A stretch of DNA of 52,119 nt, from the NCBI GenBank assembly GCA_041392205.1, contig JAWKMO010000014.1, positions 1 to 52,119 on the forward strand. The letters are read 5' to 3'. This document shows positions 15,265 through 24,606 of this stretch, piece after piece (within the stretch, counting starts at the first letter, position 1; each line of letters starts with the position of its first letter). The translations under genes were made by a program, and so were the position numbers. The stretch comes from Halomarinibacterium sp041392205. Its GTDB lineage: Bacteria; Bacteroidota; Bacteroidia; Flavobacteriales; Flavobacteriaceae. The notes under the pieces were generated by a model. It was not told the origin of the DNA. It did not search any database and worked only from the letters and a program-made list of their open reading frames with translations.

Positions 15265-15972
15265 ATGAAAGACATATTAGGGCAAGCGTTATTAGATTAT
15301 TTTCACGGAAATTATACTGAAGATATCCTCACCGAAACTAATATTAGTGAAGAAGACGAGCTTCCTCTTCCCTATCTTTTTAGAAATTTTGAAGAAATGC
15401 CTCCCCTAGAGCAAAAAGCACTCAAACTTTGCAAGGGAAGTGTTTTGGACGTAGGTTGCGGTGCAGGAAGTCATTCACTTTGGCTTCAGGAAAAAGGAAT
15501 TGACGTAACCGCTATTGACACCTCCAAAGGTGCGGTGGAAGTTTCCAAATTAAGAGGTGTTAAAATTGTAAAGCAAGTTTCGCTCTTAGAATATACAGAA
15601 GGAAAGTTTGATACTATTTTACTGTTAATGAATGGCACGGGCATTTTTGAAACCATTGAAAAAGTTTCAGAAAATTTAACTCATTTAAAATCCCTTTTAA
15701 ATGCGAACGGACAAATTTTAATCGATTCTAGTGATTTAAAATACATGTACGATTCTTCTAAGGAAGGAGGCATTTGGGTCCCTGCCAATAGGTATTACGG
15801 CGAGTTGGAATTTGTAATGCGGTATAAAGGAGCGGTAAGCGAAGTGTTCCCTTGGTTATATCTCGATCCACAACGTTTTGAACTATATGCAAAAGAAAAC
15901 GGTTTCTGTTTTGAAACCGTTTATAGGGGGAATAATTTTGACTATTTAGGTAAACTTACTGTTTGGGTGTAG
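15265..15972 (+). CDS. Class I SAM-dependent methyltransferase
   Basis: I start at the ATG at 15265 (MKDILGQALL); an upstream in-frame ATG at 15139 lies inside the divergent gene and gives a non-family extension. The 235-residue protein has the SAM-binding glycine loop VLDVGCGAGSHS (residues 60-71), motif II VTAIDTSKGAVEVS and a post-I strand DTILLLMNG. The substrate is unknown. The last 17 bp overlap the end of the convergent DUF2059 gene. Confidence 0.85.
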   Translation: MKDILGQALLDYFHGNYTEDILTETNISEEDELPLPYLFRNFEEMPPLEQKALKLCKGSVLDVGCGAGSHSLWLQEKGIDVTAIDTSKGAVEVSKLRGVKIVKQVSLLEYTEGKFDTILLLMNGTGIFETIEKVSENLTHLKSLLNANGQILIDSSDLKYMYDSSKEGGIWVPANRYYGELEFVMRYKGAVSEVFPWLYLDPQRFELYAKENGFCFETVYRGNNFDYLGKLTVWV

Positions 15973-16492
15973 CAAGGTATCCTCCTTTTACTAATTGTTT
16001 AATTTTAGCACCAAATAATTCTCTACTCCAATCTGCAGCGATTTTTTCGATATCCTTAGTTAATATTTTTCGATTGCTTTCAAATTTCTTTGAAACATCA
16101 CTCGCAAGGTATTCTTGAAATTGGATGTTTTCTTCTTCAGTTAAGGGTTTATCGGCAACAATTTTTTGTCCCACTTTAGAGCTGTAAAATTCATTCATCT
16201 TTGCAATATCCTCTCTACTAAAATGATTTCTGTAAGCAAAAGTTAAGCGAGAAACAACGTTGTCTATTTGAGCTTCTTCATCATTTTTAAGTTCTTCCCA
16301 TGCTTCCTCAGGAATTTCTTTATCTTTAAAATTACGTTCCAAAACAGGGAATATTTCATAAAAGGCAATACTATATTGCTCGCGGGTTCCGTTGATGTCC
16401 AAATACTCAATAATTTCTTTCTGAAAATCGTCTATTTGTGCTAAACTGGGAAAACAAATCAATAAAAATATCGTTAAAAAGGCTGGCTTCAT
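15956..16492 (-). CDS. DUF2059-like exported protein
   Basis: Start chosen at 16492 (MKPAFLTIFLLICFPSLAQ), a clear signal peptide; the longer reading from 16552 has no family match and contains the promoter. The mature part (about 160 residues) is helical and charged, with the DUF2059 pattern FSREDIAKMNEFYSSKVGQK. This family occurs in the periplasm of many Gram-negatives; function unknown. The 3' end overlaps the convergent methyltransferase gene by 17 bp. Confidence 0.8.
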   Translation of the reverse strand: MKPAFLTIFLLICFPSLAQIDDFQKEIIEYLDINGTREQYSIAFYEIFPVLERNFKDKEIPEEAWEELKNDEEAQIDNVVSRLTFAYRNHFSREDIAKMNEFYSSKVGQKIVADKPLTEEENIQFQEYLASDVSKKFESNRKILTKDIEKIAADWSRELFGAKIKQLVKGGYLATPKQ

Positions 16493-16515
16493 TTTATTTT
16501 TGAAATTATAACAGT

Positions 16516-16554
16516 TATGTTTGCCAAACTTACAAAAATTGCGCCATGTCACAA
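16516..16554. promoter_or_regulatory. Overlapping face-to-face promoters of DUF2059 and metalloprotease genes
   Basis: Minus strand: TTG (16552-16554), 19 nt, TAAGTTTG (16525-16532), a full consensus match reading toward the DUF2059 gene. Plus strand: TATGTTTG (16516-16523) reading toward the metalloprotease gene at 16546. The two -7 boxes are one base apart and form GTTTG-C-CAAAC, so each start site falls inside the other -7 box. Confidence 0.6.
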
Positions 16555-17328
16555 TCGTTAAAGAATTTCTTTTTTGTTTTTATCGCTTTATTAGTGCTTT
16601 TGGGATGTAAAAATGACGACACCAGCGAAGTGGTTGAAGACCCCACCGCACAAAATAAAAAAGCATTGGGAACCTCTGCAGAGGATATCCTTTCTGACGA
16701 TAGTTATGGTGCATTAACAGTAGAATTGGTGTATACCGAATCTTCAAGACCTTCTCAAGAAAGCATAAATGGTTTTAGAAATTTTATTACGAGCAGAGTT
16801 CATAAACCCAACGGAATTTTTTTTATAGAAAATCAGGTCCCAGACCAATCTGGAGCTCCTTTTACGTTGGATAATATTAGAAGTTTTGAGGAAGAGTTTC
16901 GCACTCAATATACCGAAGGAAATACTATTGCTGTGTATCTATTTTTCTCTAATGGGAGTTCGAGTAATGACACACAAACCAATGTTACTTTAGGAACTGC
17001 CTACAGAAACACTTCAATTGTAGTGTATCAAAATACGTTAAAAATCGTGACTAACTCAGATCCCATTTCGCTCCCCATTTTAGAGCAAACGGTTATGGAA
17101 CATGAGTTTGGCCACATTTTGGGATTGGTGAATATTCAAAATGATGATACACACACAGCTCACGAAGACCCTAGCGCTTCTAAACATTGTATTGTAGAAG
17201 ATTGTTTAATGTATTTTGAAGCAACCAACTTTGCTAGGGAAGAAATCACTCGGTTTTTAAGCAGGGGTGCTGTCCCACAGCTAGACCCTTTATGTATTGA
17301 AGACTTGCAGGCTAAGGGCGGAAAGTAA
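16546..17328 (+). CDS. Zinc metalloprotease-like lipoprotein
   Basis: A 260-residue lipoprotein (hydrophobic residues 8-20, lipid cysteine C21 in LLGCKND). The zinc motif HEFGHILGLVN has H186, E187 and H190, but the third metzincin ligand (a His six residues on) is Asn196. A later HCIVEDCLMYF (H214, C215, C220, M222) resembles the CxxxxCxM signature that follows the zinc site in archaemetzincins, here pushed downstream by an insert. H203, H206 or H214 could be the third ligand. Likely an outer-membrane-anchored peptidase; substrate unknown. Confidence 0.75.
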   Translation: MSQSLKNFFFVFIALLVLLGCKNDDTSEVVEDPTAQNKKALGTSAEDILSDDSYGALTVELVYTESSRPSQESINGFRNFITSRVHKPNGIFFIENQVPDQSGAPFTLDNIRSFEEEFRTQYTEGNTIAVYLFFSNGSSSNDTQTNVTLGTAYRNTSIVVYQNTLKIVTNSDPISLPILEQTVMEHEFGHILGLVNIQNDDTHTAHEDPSASKHCIVEDCLMYFEATNFAREEITRFLSRGAVPQLDPLCIEDLQAKGGK

Positions 17329-17358
17329 TTGAATGGGTTATGCCCAAACTTATTCTTA

Positions 17359-18993
17359 TTACTCCTTCCTTTCAAAAACCTTTTCCCCGTTAATATAGGT
17401 TGATAGTACTTTTATAGTTGGGATCGTATCCTCAGGGCAAGTCATAATATCGGTATCAATGATAATAAAGTCGGCAAACTTTCCAACTTCTATACTTCCT
17501 TTTTCGGTTTCTTCAAAATTAGAATAGGCTGCCCAAATAGTCATTCCTTTTAAGGTTTCTTCACGCGAAAGCGCTTCTTCTTTTCGATACCCATTTTGTG
17601 GATATTGTTTTAAGTCTTTACGAGCTGTCGCCGCATAAAAAGTGTACATAGGGTTTACATGCTCCACTGGGAAATCGGTTCCTAAGGCTACCAAGCCTGC
17701 TTTATCTAGTAGGGTTTTGTAGGCATAAGCACCTTTAATTCTGTCGGGGCCTAGTCGATCTTCTGCCCAATACATATCACTAGTGGCGTGAGTGGGTTGT
17801 ACGGAAGGGATAATGTTTTTTGAAAAAGCATCAAAATCGGATAGACTTAAAACTTGGGCATGTTCAATTTTCCATCGAGCGTCTTTCTTTCCATCCAATG
17901 CTTTTTTATACGTTCTTAGCACAGAAACATTTGCAGAGTCACCTATAGCGTGGGTATTCATTTGATACCCCGCTTTTACGATACGTTGTGCTAAAGAATC
18001 TAATTGTGATGTATGAGTTATCATAGCGCCAAAATGTCCTTCCTTATCGCTATAAGCCGCTCTTAAAGCGGCACCGCGTGAACCTAGAGCGCCATCGCCA
18101 TACACTTTTACCGAACGGACGTTAAGTCTTTCGGTTTTTAGAATTCCTTTCGGTAAAAAATAATTTAGGTTTTCTTCTGAATTACTCACCATGGCATAGA
18201 CACGCAGCTTCATTTCACCTGCTTGTTGCAGTTCTTCAATTAATTCAATTATATCTTTATCTAAACCTGCATCATTTACCGTAGTTAGTCCTAAACTTTG
18301 GCAAACTTTTTCGGCATCTTTTAAGGCACTTATAGAAACTTCTTTTGAAGGAGTTGGCATGATATCAAAGACCAATTGCATAGGAGCATCGATTAAAATT
18401 CCTGAAGCCTCACCCTTTTCAAGAACTACTTCTCCGCCTTCCATTTTAGTAGCCGAAGTGATTCCAGCCAACTCAAGTGTTTTGGTATTTACCCAAAGGG
18501 CATGACCGTCTATTCTACTAAGGGCTACAGGGGTATTGGGAAAGAGTGAATCCAACTCTTTTTTTGTTGGAAATTCTTTTATTTGCCAATCGTTTTGGTC
18601 CCAACCTCTTCCATAAATAAAGTCACTTTCTTTATCTTTTTGAAAAGCGACTACTTTTTGAAGTGCTTCCTCTTTACTTGTTGTGCCTACCAAATCTACA
18701 TTTTGAAGCCCTAACCCAAAATTGTATAAGTGGGCATGTGCATCAATGAATCCTGGTAGAATAGTTTTTCCTTCGGCATTGCGTATTTCAGAAGCTTGGT
18801 ATTTTTCCAGAATCGCTTCTGAAGTTCCTACTTCTATTATTTTCCCATCTTTTACAGCAAAAGCTTCGGCAGTTTCAAAGTCTTTGTTTACGGTATATAT
18901 TTTTGCATGTACCACCATTAAATCGACTTGTACTTTATGAGAATTGCAAGAAAATAGAAAAGACAGTAGTGTTAAAAGTAGTAGCTTTTTCAT
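17359..18993 (-). CDS. Amidohydrolase lipoprotein, YtcJ-like (Amidohydro_3)
   Basis: A 544-residue metal-dependent hydrolase with a lipoprotein signal (C16 in LFSCNS). The metal-binding HxH is H86/H88 in GFIDAHAHLYNFG. Other family marks are YGRGWDQNDW, SRIDGHALWVNT, VKVYGDGALGSRGA, NTHAIGD, KIEHAQVL and ALGTDFPVE. It resembles the YtcJ/exoenzyme-regulatory group with unknown natural substrates (amide or carbamate hydrolysis). It lies alone, 30 bp from the convergent metalloprotease gene, behind a terminator. Confidence 0.85.
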   Translation of the reverse strand: MKKLLLLTLLSFLFSCNSHKVQVDLMVVHAKIYTVNKDFETAEAFAVKDGKIIEVGTSEAILEKYQASEIRNAEGKTILPGFIDAHAHLYNFGLGLQNVDLVGTTSKEEALQKVVAFQKDKESDFIYGRGWDQNDWQIKEFPTKKELDSLFPNTPVALSRIDGHALWVNTKTLELAGITSATKMEGGEVVLEKGEASGILIDAPMQLVFDIMPTPSKEVSISALKDAEKVCQSLGLTTVNDAGLDKDIIELIEELQQAGEMKLRVYAMVSNSEENLNYFLPKGILKTERLNVRSVKVYGDGALGSRGAALRAAYSDKEGHFGAMITHTSQLDSLAQRIVKAGYQMNTHAIGDSANVSVLRTYKKALDGKKDARWKIEHAQVLSLSDFDAFSKNIIPSVQPTHATSDMYWAEDRLGPDRIKGAYAYKTLLDKAGLVALGTDFPVEHVNPMYTFYAATARKDLKQYPQNGYRKEEALSREETLKGMTIWAAYSNFEETEKGSIEVGKFADFIIIDTDIMTCPEDTIPTIKVLSTYINGEKVFERKE

Positions 18994-19017
18994 TGAAAAT
19001 GATTTTGGGTAAAAATA

Positions 19018-19046
19018 AAAAAAAGCATCCGATTATGAGCGGATGC
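19018..19046 (-). terminator. Terminator of the TPR/beta-barrel transcript
   Basis: On the minus strand AAGCATCC, a 10-nt loop and GGATGCTT run straight into eight T residues. It lies between the beta-barrel stop and the amidohydrolase start. Confidence 0.85.
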
Positions 19047-19126
19047 TTTCTATAATAAACCCTAAACTTAACTTTTCCTTTTCAAGGCTATTAAGTAGAT
19101 GCCTAAGAGCCAAAAGGTTGCTTCAT

Positions 19127-20884
19127 TTACCAATCAAATTTATAGGTAGCTCCCAAAAGGGCTTGTATGCCTTGTACGGGGAAGTTTTGCCATTTTTCAT
19201 AGTTGTTTCCTAATAGGTTACTTCCCTTACCAAAAATAGACAAACGTTCATTAACACGATACCCCAAATTAACATTGGCATCGAAATAAGAGTCTAAAAT
19301 TACTTCTTGAACCGTATTTGACGTAAACACATCTTTTCTTTCTCCTACAAAGAATAAAGACACGCCTCCATAGATTTTTTTGGTGATCTCAAAATTTGAA
19401 AATACCGAAGCCGTAATTTCTGGTAAGTTCCAAGCTTCGGACTGGTTGTCTAGCGAATAGCTAAAGAAATTAGCATTAGCTCCCAATGTAAATAGATCAG
19501 AAACAGCTACTTTCAGCTCACCAAAAAGGTGTAAAGTATTAATGTCGTCATATATTAATCCAAAGGAATTACCATACTCGTAGCCTTCAAAATCAACACT
19601 CATTCCCTTAAACGGATTTAACTGAAAAAGGGCTTTATTTTCTTCTCTTCCATAACTTCCGAGAAGATTGTATCCTACTTGGTTGCTTAATTTTCCTTTC
19701 ATTCCAACAAACGCATTATACAACTGACTGGTGGGTAGAATAGCCAAGGTTGGAGAAACAAAAGGGTTTTCGTCTTTAAAGTTTCTATAGGAGTTTTGTT
19801 GCAAGCCCCCTTCGGCGCCTCCATATACAATTAAAACCTCATCCACTAAACGGTACGAAGCATTTATTTGAGGGTAGATAAAGAAATCGGTTTTGCTATT
19901 TTCGTTATCCAAGCTTACCAAAGCGGCAGCCCCTAAAGAAAGTGTGAGATCATCGTTTACATAGACTAAAGAAGGGGTTACCCCAGCATTTAAAAAACTA
20001 TACGCAATCTCGTCTTCAGTAAAATAATTTCTATCAAAAGTACCCGTTAGAAAATCTACTTCAGCCAATATTTGAAAATTAAAATCTGATACTGGGAGCA
20101 TCCATTTTGGTTGTAGATTCAGATGCATTTCTGATGAAGAAAAAGCATCACTTGTGTAATAAATTTTTGCGGATGCCTCTTCAAAAATAGATTCCTCAAA
20201 GGATAGAGTTCCGCCTAGATTTAGGCCTAAATACGATTGCTGAGGGTCAATTTCATTAAGGGTTTGGTTGGGGGTATTTTCAAAAAATTCATTTAATCCA
20301 TACCAATTGAATAATTGGTGCGCAACACCTACTTCCAATCGATAAGACAGATCCTTTTGTCTACTTGTGTAATTTCCACTTAGCTCGGTATCATAATATT
20401 TGTTATCCAAACGTACTCCGTCAATATCCCCTTGAGACGAATTATGCCTAAAAAATATCCCTGCATTATCGGTTCTACTAATTTCAAAGCTACTGAAGAG
20501 TTCTCCCAAAACACTTGTGTAATTTCCAAATCCTAGGGTAGCATAATTATTGTATAATTTAATGGGTTTTGCTTTATCTACTGTCGCTGCTTTTCCTTTT
20601 GCTGGGGTAAATGTAGAAGCTACGGGCACTGAAAAAATTTCATAACGCACTTCCTTTTTTTGAAGCGTGTCACTATCATTAATCACTGGGGTTTCTTTCA
20701 CTTTAAAGGCATCAGAAATAGTGGGCGTGTACGGTTTTACAATAGTGACTACTTCCGTTCCTAAATCGTCTTTATCTTGAGAAAAAAGAGCCATTGAAAA
20801 AAATAAAAGAAATAGCGTGAGCATCCCCCTTAATCCCCCTTCAAAGGAGTAAATAAAACTATTGTCTTTTGAATATTGATACAT
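19127..20884 (-). CDS. TonB-dependent-receptor-like outer-membrane beta-barrel protein
   Basis: A 585-residue protein with a signal peptide ending FSQ, a linker (VVTIVKPYTPTISDAFKVKE) and about 450 residues of alternating aromatic/hydrophobic strands closing with YKFDW, a typical beta-barrel C-terminus. No TonB plug domain is present. The start may be the internal Met at 20824 (MLTLFLLFFSMALFSQ); the 20 residues before it lack signal character except for one Arg. It follows the 1006-residue TPR gene after 26 bp and is probably its partner in one operon. Confidence 0.72.
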   Translation of the reverse strand: MYQYSKDNSFIYSFEGGLRGMLTLFLLFFSMALFSQDKDDLGTEVVTIVKPYTPTISDAFKVKETPVINDSDTLQKKEVRYEIFSVPVASTFTPAKGKAATVDKAKPIKLYNNYATLGFGNYTSVLGELFSSFEISRTDNAGIFFRHNSSQGDIDGVRLDNKYYDTELSGNYTSRQKDLSYRLEVGVAHQLFNWYGLNEFFENTPNQTLNEIDPQQSYLGLNLGGTLSFEESIFEEASAKIYYTSDAFSSSEMHLNLQPKWMLPVSDFNFQILAEVDFLTGTFDRNYFTEDEIAYSFLNAGVTPSLVYVNDDLTLSLGAAALVSLDNENSKTDFFIYPQINASYRLVDEVLIVYGGAEGGLQQNSYRNFKDENPFVSPTLAILPTSQLYNAFVGMKGKLSNQVGYNLLGSYGREENKALFQLNPFKGMSVDFEGYEYGNSFGLIYDDINTLHLFGELKVAVSDLFTLGANANFFSYSLDNQSEAWNLPEITASVFSNFEITKKIYGGVSLFFVGERKDVFTSNTVQEVILDSYFDANVNLGYRVNERLSIFGKGSNLLGNNYEKWQNFPVQGIQALLGATYKFDW

Positions 20885-20910
20885 AAAATTTTACTGGATT
20901 TGATGAATGA

Positions 20911-23900
20911 TTAATTTCCTTCAGTTTCAACAGAAGAATTTGTTTTTGATTCGGCCGCTTTTATGACGGCAAGTTCTGTTTTAGCTTCTTCCACTACGTC
21001 AGGATAATCGGTAAAATTGCTAATAACACTTTCCAAAATATAAGTAGCTTGATACGCATCTTTTAAGGCGTAAAAATTTTTCGCCATAAGTACTAATCCT
21101 TTGGCACCATAATATTTATATCCTGAAAAATCTTTTGCAAGTTTTTGTACCAAAGCATTAGAAGCTTCGTAATCCCCTTCTTTATTTTTGAAATAGGCGT
21201 TGTAATACAGAGCTTCAGCAGCCAACTTGCCCGTAGCCACTTTAGCCACCTCTGTGTAGGCTCTTTTCGCTTTCTGCTCTTCCCCTGTTTCTATGGCAGA
21301 TCGTGCTATAATAACCTGGGCATCACTTTTAATGGCATTATCTATTTTTCCATTTTCAAGTACTTTCTCGGCATACGTAACAGCTTCAGTATATTTTTTA
21401 AGCTCATAACTAGCTTTCATACTATTGGTTTGTGCAAATATTACGTTTTGAGGGAAATCGGCTTCCGTTTCTAAACGTTTTAAATAGGTTAGCGCATTTT
21501 GATAGTCTTTTTTTTCTAAATACAATTCCGAAATTCTAGCCAAAGCCTGCTCCGTAAACTCGCTTCGTTCTTTGCTTAAGACAAATTCGTAATGTGGAAT
21601 GGCTTTAGCTCCTTGGTTATCTGCAAAATATAACTGACCTAAGTAAAAATTTGCTTTTAATGTGTAAGCCCCATTTGGAAAGTTTTTTAAATACGCTTCA
21701 AAACGAGTGATCGCTTGTGATGGTTTGTTTTCTAGATAGGGTTGCTCGGCCGCTTGGTAACTGGCATCATCTAATTCGGCATTTTCAACCTCCACAAAAT
21801 CTAAGGTATTTATCCAAGTGGCATAATCGTTTACACGACCTTGATCGATATAAATAATTTTTGCTGAAGCTACTGCCTGAAAGGCTTCAGGGGTAGAAGG
21901 AAAATCGTTGGCCACTTTTTTGAATTGGGTTAAAGCTTCGTTACTTTTTCCAGTATTGTCCAATATAAGGGCTTGTTTTAACAGTGCTTTTGAAACATAA
22001 CTACTTCCAGGAATTTCATTAATCAGTTTTTCATAAGTAGCCATCGCATCACGAGTATTATCTTGTGCTACGTATGTGTTTCCTAATTCATACAAAGCAT
22101 CATCACGATACAAAGATGTTGGATAGTTGGAAGCAAAACTTTTTAATTCCTCCAATTTCTTTTCGGGTCTATCTACAAATCCGTAGCTAATGGCTTTTTG
22201 AAAGATTGCATAATCTTTATCTGGAGCTCCTCCTTCTATCGCCTTGTTGTAATTTTCCATGGCAGGCCAATAGTTACTGCTTACAAAGTGGCTATCCCCT
22301 AATCGCAAGAAGGTATCATTTCTGCGGGCAGCATTGCCGGTAGAAGATTCTAAAAATTTTTGATAATGCTTTATCGCTTCTGGATAGTTTTTAAGTTTAA
22401 ACTCATTGTACCCCAAATTATAACTAATGTTTTCAAATTCTGGGGTTTGGGAAGCATTGGGTAATTGTAAAAATTGTTTATAGCCTACCAATGACGCTTC
22501 AAAATTAGATGCTAGATAATCACTTTCGGCTTTCCAGAAAGTAGCACGAGCTGTAAAAATGGGGTCTAAAGGTTCTTTTAATGATTTCTGAAAAAGGGCA
22601 ACTGCTTCCGTATAATTTCTTTCATTATACACTTCCAGTCCGCGGAAAAAAGCGACTTTTTGATAGGCTTTTTTATTACTGAAAGACTTGTTGTTTTCTA
22701 ACAATGTTAATGCCGCTTGGTAGTTTTTTGAAGTGATGTAGGAATCGATGAGCAAATCTTTTAGCAATTCATTATTGGGGTTTTGGGGATAGGTCTCTAA
22801 AAAAGATTGAATTACCTGAGGAACACTGGTATAGCTGTTTCCAATTTCGTAACTCAACTTGGCGTAATTTAACCCAGCATCTTCTTGAATTTGAGGCGAA
22901 AAATCCATTTCGGAAGCATTTTTAAAAGCGTTTAATGCTTGCTGTTTTTGGTTGCGTTTTAAGTAGCTTTCTGCCAAATGATAATAGGCATTTTGCGCCA
23001 CGGCATTGCGCCCATCAACAATTTTATTGAATTCGCCTATAGCACTTTCGTAGTTTCCTTGCTTATAATAGGCATACCCCAATTGGTAATAATCGGTGTT
23101 ATTCCATTTTCCTGCTTTTCCTTTGTAATCCTTTAGATACGGAATCGCTTCTTCGTACTTTTCAAGATTAAAATAGCTTTCCCCAATAATCTTTGAAAGC
23201 TCACTTTTGTCTTTGGGGTTTGCGGTATCGTATTGCTGTAATCCTAAATCAATAGCCTCTTGAAACTTGCCTAATTTAAAATTCATATCGGCTTTGTAGT
23301 AGCTGAGACCTTCGGCGTATTTTTCTTCATTTTCAAGAGTTTCAAATTGTTTGTTCGCTTCTTCATAATCGTCGTCTTCATAAGCCATAAATCCTAAATA
23401 ATACTTCGCTTGAGATCCATATTTTTGCGAATCGCTCACCCGATTAAAATATTTTTCGGCTTCGGTGTAACGCTTATTTGTAAAGTAGGCATAACCGTTA
23501 TTAAAATAAAATTTTTCACGATCTCCTTTGCTTAAACTGGTTTCATCAACTTTATCATACCATTTACGGGCATAAGCATATTTTCCAGTTTCAAAATAGT
23601 AGTTTGCGACATGAATATAGGCGTCGTTTCTTTTGAGACTTGTTGGATAATCATTTACAAATTGCTCCATGAGAAAATCGGCATCTTGCTGGTTAAGGCG
23701 TACGGCGCAATTGGCAATATAAAAAGAGCAATCTCCTTTTAGGGTTTCGTCCTTTGCCTTTTCTTTTATTTCTGCAAATAACGCTTGAGAAGCCAAAAAC
23801 TGTTGGTTGTTGTATAATTCCAGCGCTTTGTTAAAGGTTACTAACTCATTGGTAAATACGGCCGATTGTTGGGCTGAAAGCATTCCGAAAAAAAATAAAA

Positions 23901-23931
23901 ATAACGAAACAGAAATGAGGTTTTTAATCAT
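20911..23931 (-). CDS. Large exported TPR-repeat protein
   Basis: A 1006-residue protein with a signal peptide (ending LSAQ) and tetratricopeptide-type repeats over almost the whole mature length, e.g. GYAYFTNKRYTEAEKYFNRV, YQLGYAYYKQGNYESAIGEF, NLGYNEFKLKNYPEAIKHY and YELGNTYVAQDNTRDAMATY. TPR arrays are protein-binding scaffolds. With the beta-barrel gene 26 bp downstream, a periplasmic scaffold working with that outer-membrane protein is a fair inference. No catalytic domain is visible. Confidence 0.82.
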   Translation of the reverse strand: MIKNLISVSLFLFFFGMLSAQQSAVFTNELVTFNKALELYNNQQFLASQALFAEIKEKAKDETLKGDCSFYIANCAVRLNQQDADFLMEQFVNDYPTSLKRNDAYIHVANYYFETGKYAYARKWYDKVDETSLSKGDREKFYFNNGYAYFTNKRYTEAEKYFNRVSDSQKYGSQAKYYLGFMAYEDDDYEEANKQFETLENEEKYAEGLSYYKADMNFKLGKFQEAIDLGLQQYDTANPKDKSELSKIIGESYFNLEKYEEAIPYLKDYKGKAGKWNNTDYYQLGYAYYKQGNYESAIGEFNKIVDGRNAVAQNAYYHLAESYLKRNQKQQALNAFKNASEMDFSPQIQEDAGLNYAKLSYEIGNSYTSVPQVIQSFLETYPQNPNNELLKDLLIDSYITSKNYQAALTLLENNKSFSNKKAYQKVAFFRGLEVYNERNYTEAVALFQKSLKEPLDPIFTARATFWKAESDYLASNFEASLVGYKQFLQLPNASQTPEFENISYNLGYNEFKLKNYPEAIKHYQKFLESSTGNAARRNDTFLRLGDSHFVSSNYWPAMENYNKAIEGGAPDKDYAIFQKAISYGFVDRPEKKLEELKSFASNYPTSLYRDDALYELGNTYVAQDNTRDAMATYEKLINEIPGSSYVSKALLKQALILDNTGKSNEALTQFKKVANDFPSTPEAFQAVASAKIIYIDQGRVNDYATWINTLDFVEVENAELDDASYQAAEQPYLENKPSQAITRFEAYLKNFPNGAYTLKANFYLGQLYFADNQGAKAIPHYEFVLSKERSEFTEQALARISELYLEKKDYQNALTYLKRLETEADFPQNVIFAQTNSMKASYELKKYTEAVTYAEKVLENGKIDNAIKSDAQVIIARSAIETGEEQKAKRAYTEVAKVATGKLAAEALYYNAYFKNKEGDYEASNALVQKLAKDFSGYKYYGAKGLVLMAKNFYALKDAYQATYILESVISNFTDYPDVVEEAKTELAVIKAAESKTNSSVETEGN

Positions 23932-24080
23932 TTGTAGATAGATTTTGGGCTTACGTAGGATTGTATTCCTAAAACAAGTAACGGAATATTATAAAAAACA
24001 GTATGTTTTAAAGGATTAATTATTTGATTGCGAAAATTACTGTATTTTTAAAGTTCCTTTAATTTTAAACTTCAATTCTT

Positions 24081-24545
24081 ATGAAGAATCTATTGTTAAT
24101 AGTACTTATTTCAATTACAAGTAGTTGTGCTTCGCAACGAAGTATTTTTAAGAATCTTTCTGAAAAAGATGGAAAAATAGGTATTGGGACAAATACTCCA
24201 GACGAATTACTTACCGTAAAAGGAAAAATACATACGCAAGAAGTGTTGGTCGATTTGGAAGGTGCTGTGGCGCCCGATTATGTTTTTGAAACCTATTTTG
24301 AGGGTTCCTCAGTTGTAAATCCAAATTATCAACAGCGATCGCTTTCAGAAATTGAAAATTTTATAAAAATACATCATCATTTACCGGGGATTCCTTCCGC
24401 TTTGGAAATGAAAGAAGAAGGGATCTCTTTAAAAGAGATGAATTTAAGGTTGCTTGAAAAAATTGAAGAACTCACTCTTTTTGCCATAACCCAACAAAAG
24501 GAGATTGAAAGGCTGAAAGAAACCGTTCGTTCTTTAGAAAAATAA
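24081..24545 (+). CDS. Small tail-fibre-like lipoprotein
   Basis: A 154-residue protein with a lipoprotein signal (C16 in TSSCASQ). It then has the block KIGIGTNTPDELLTVKGKI, a pattern common at the C-terminal end of large Bacteroidota surface and tail-fibre-like proteins, followed by IKIHHHLPGIPSALEMKEEG and a coiled coil (about 115-154, EKIEELTLFAITQQKEIERL). Here the module stands alone as a lipoprotein. It probably trimerises at the cell surface; exact role unknown. Confidence 0.7.
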   Translation: MKNLLLIVLISITSSCASQRSIFKNLSEKDGKIGIGTNTPDELLTVKGKIHTQEVLVDLEGAVAPDYVFETYFEGSSVVNPNYQQRSLSEIENFIKIHHHLPGIPSALEMKEEGISLKEMNLRLLEKIEELTLFAITQQKEIERLKETVRSLEK

Positions 24546-24556
24546 GTTTCTAGGAA

Positions 24557-24587
24557 TTGGAGTTCGCATAAAATCCTTTTACCTTTG
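24557..24587 (+). promoter_or_regulatory. Promoter of ftsE
   Basis: TTG (24557-24559), 20 nt, TACCTTTG (24580-24587): a full Bacteroidota consensus. It would give a leader of about 13-15 nt before the ATG at 24607. Confidence 0.65.
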
Positions 24588-24606
24588 AACCATAATTTAT
24601 AACTAC

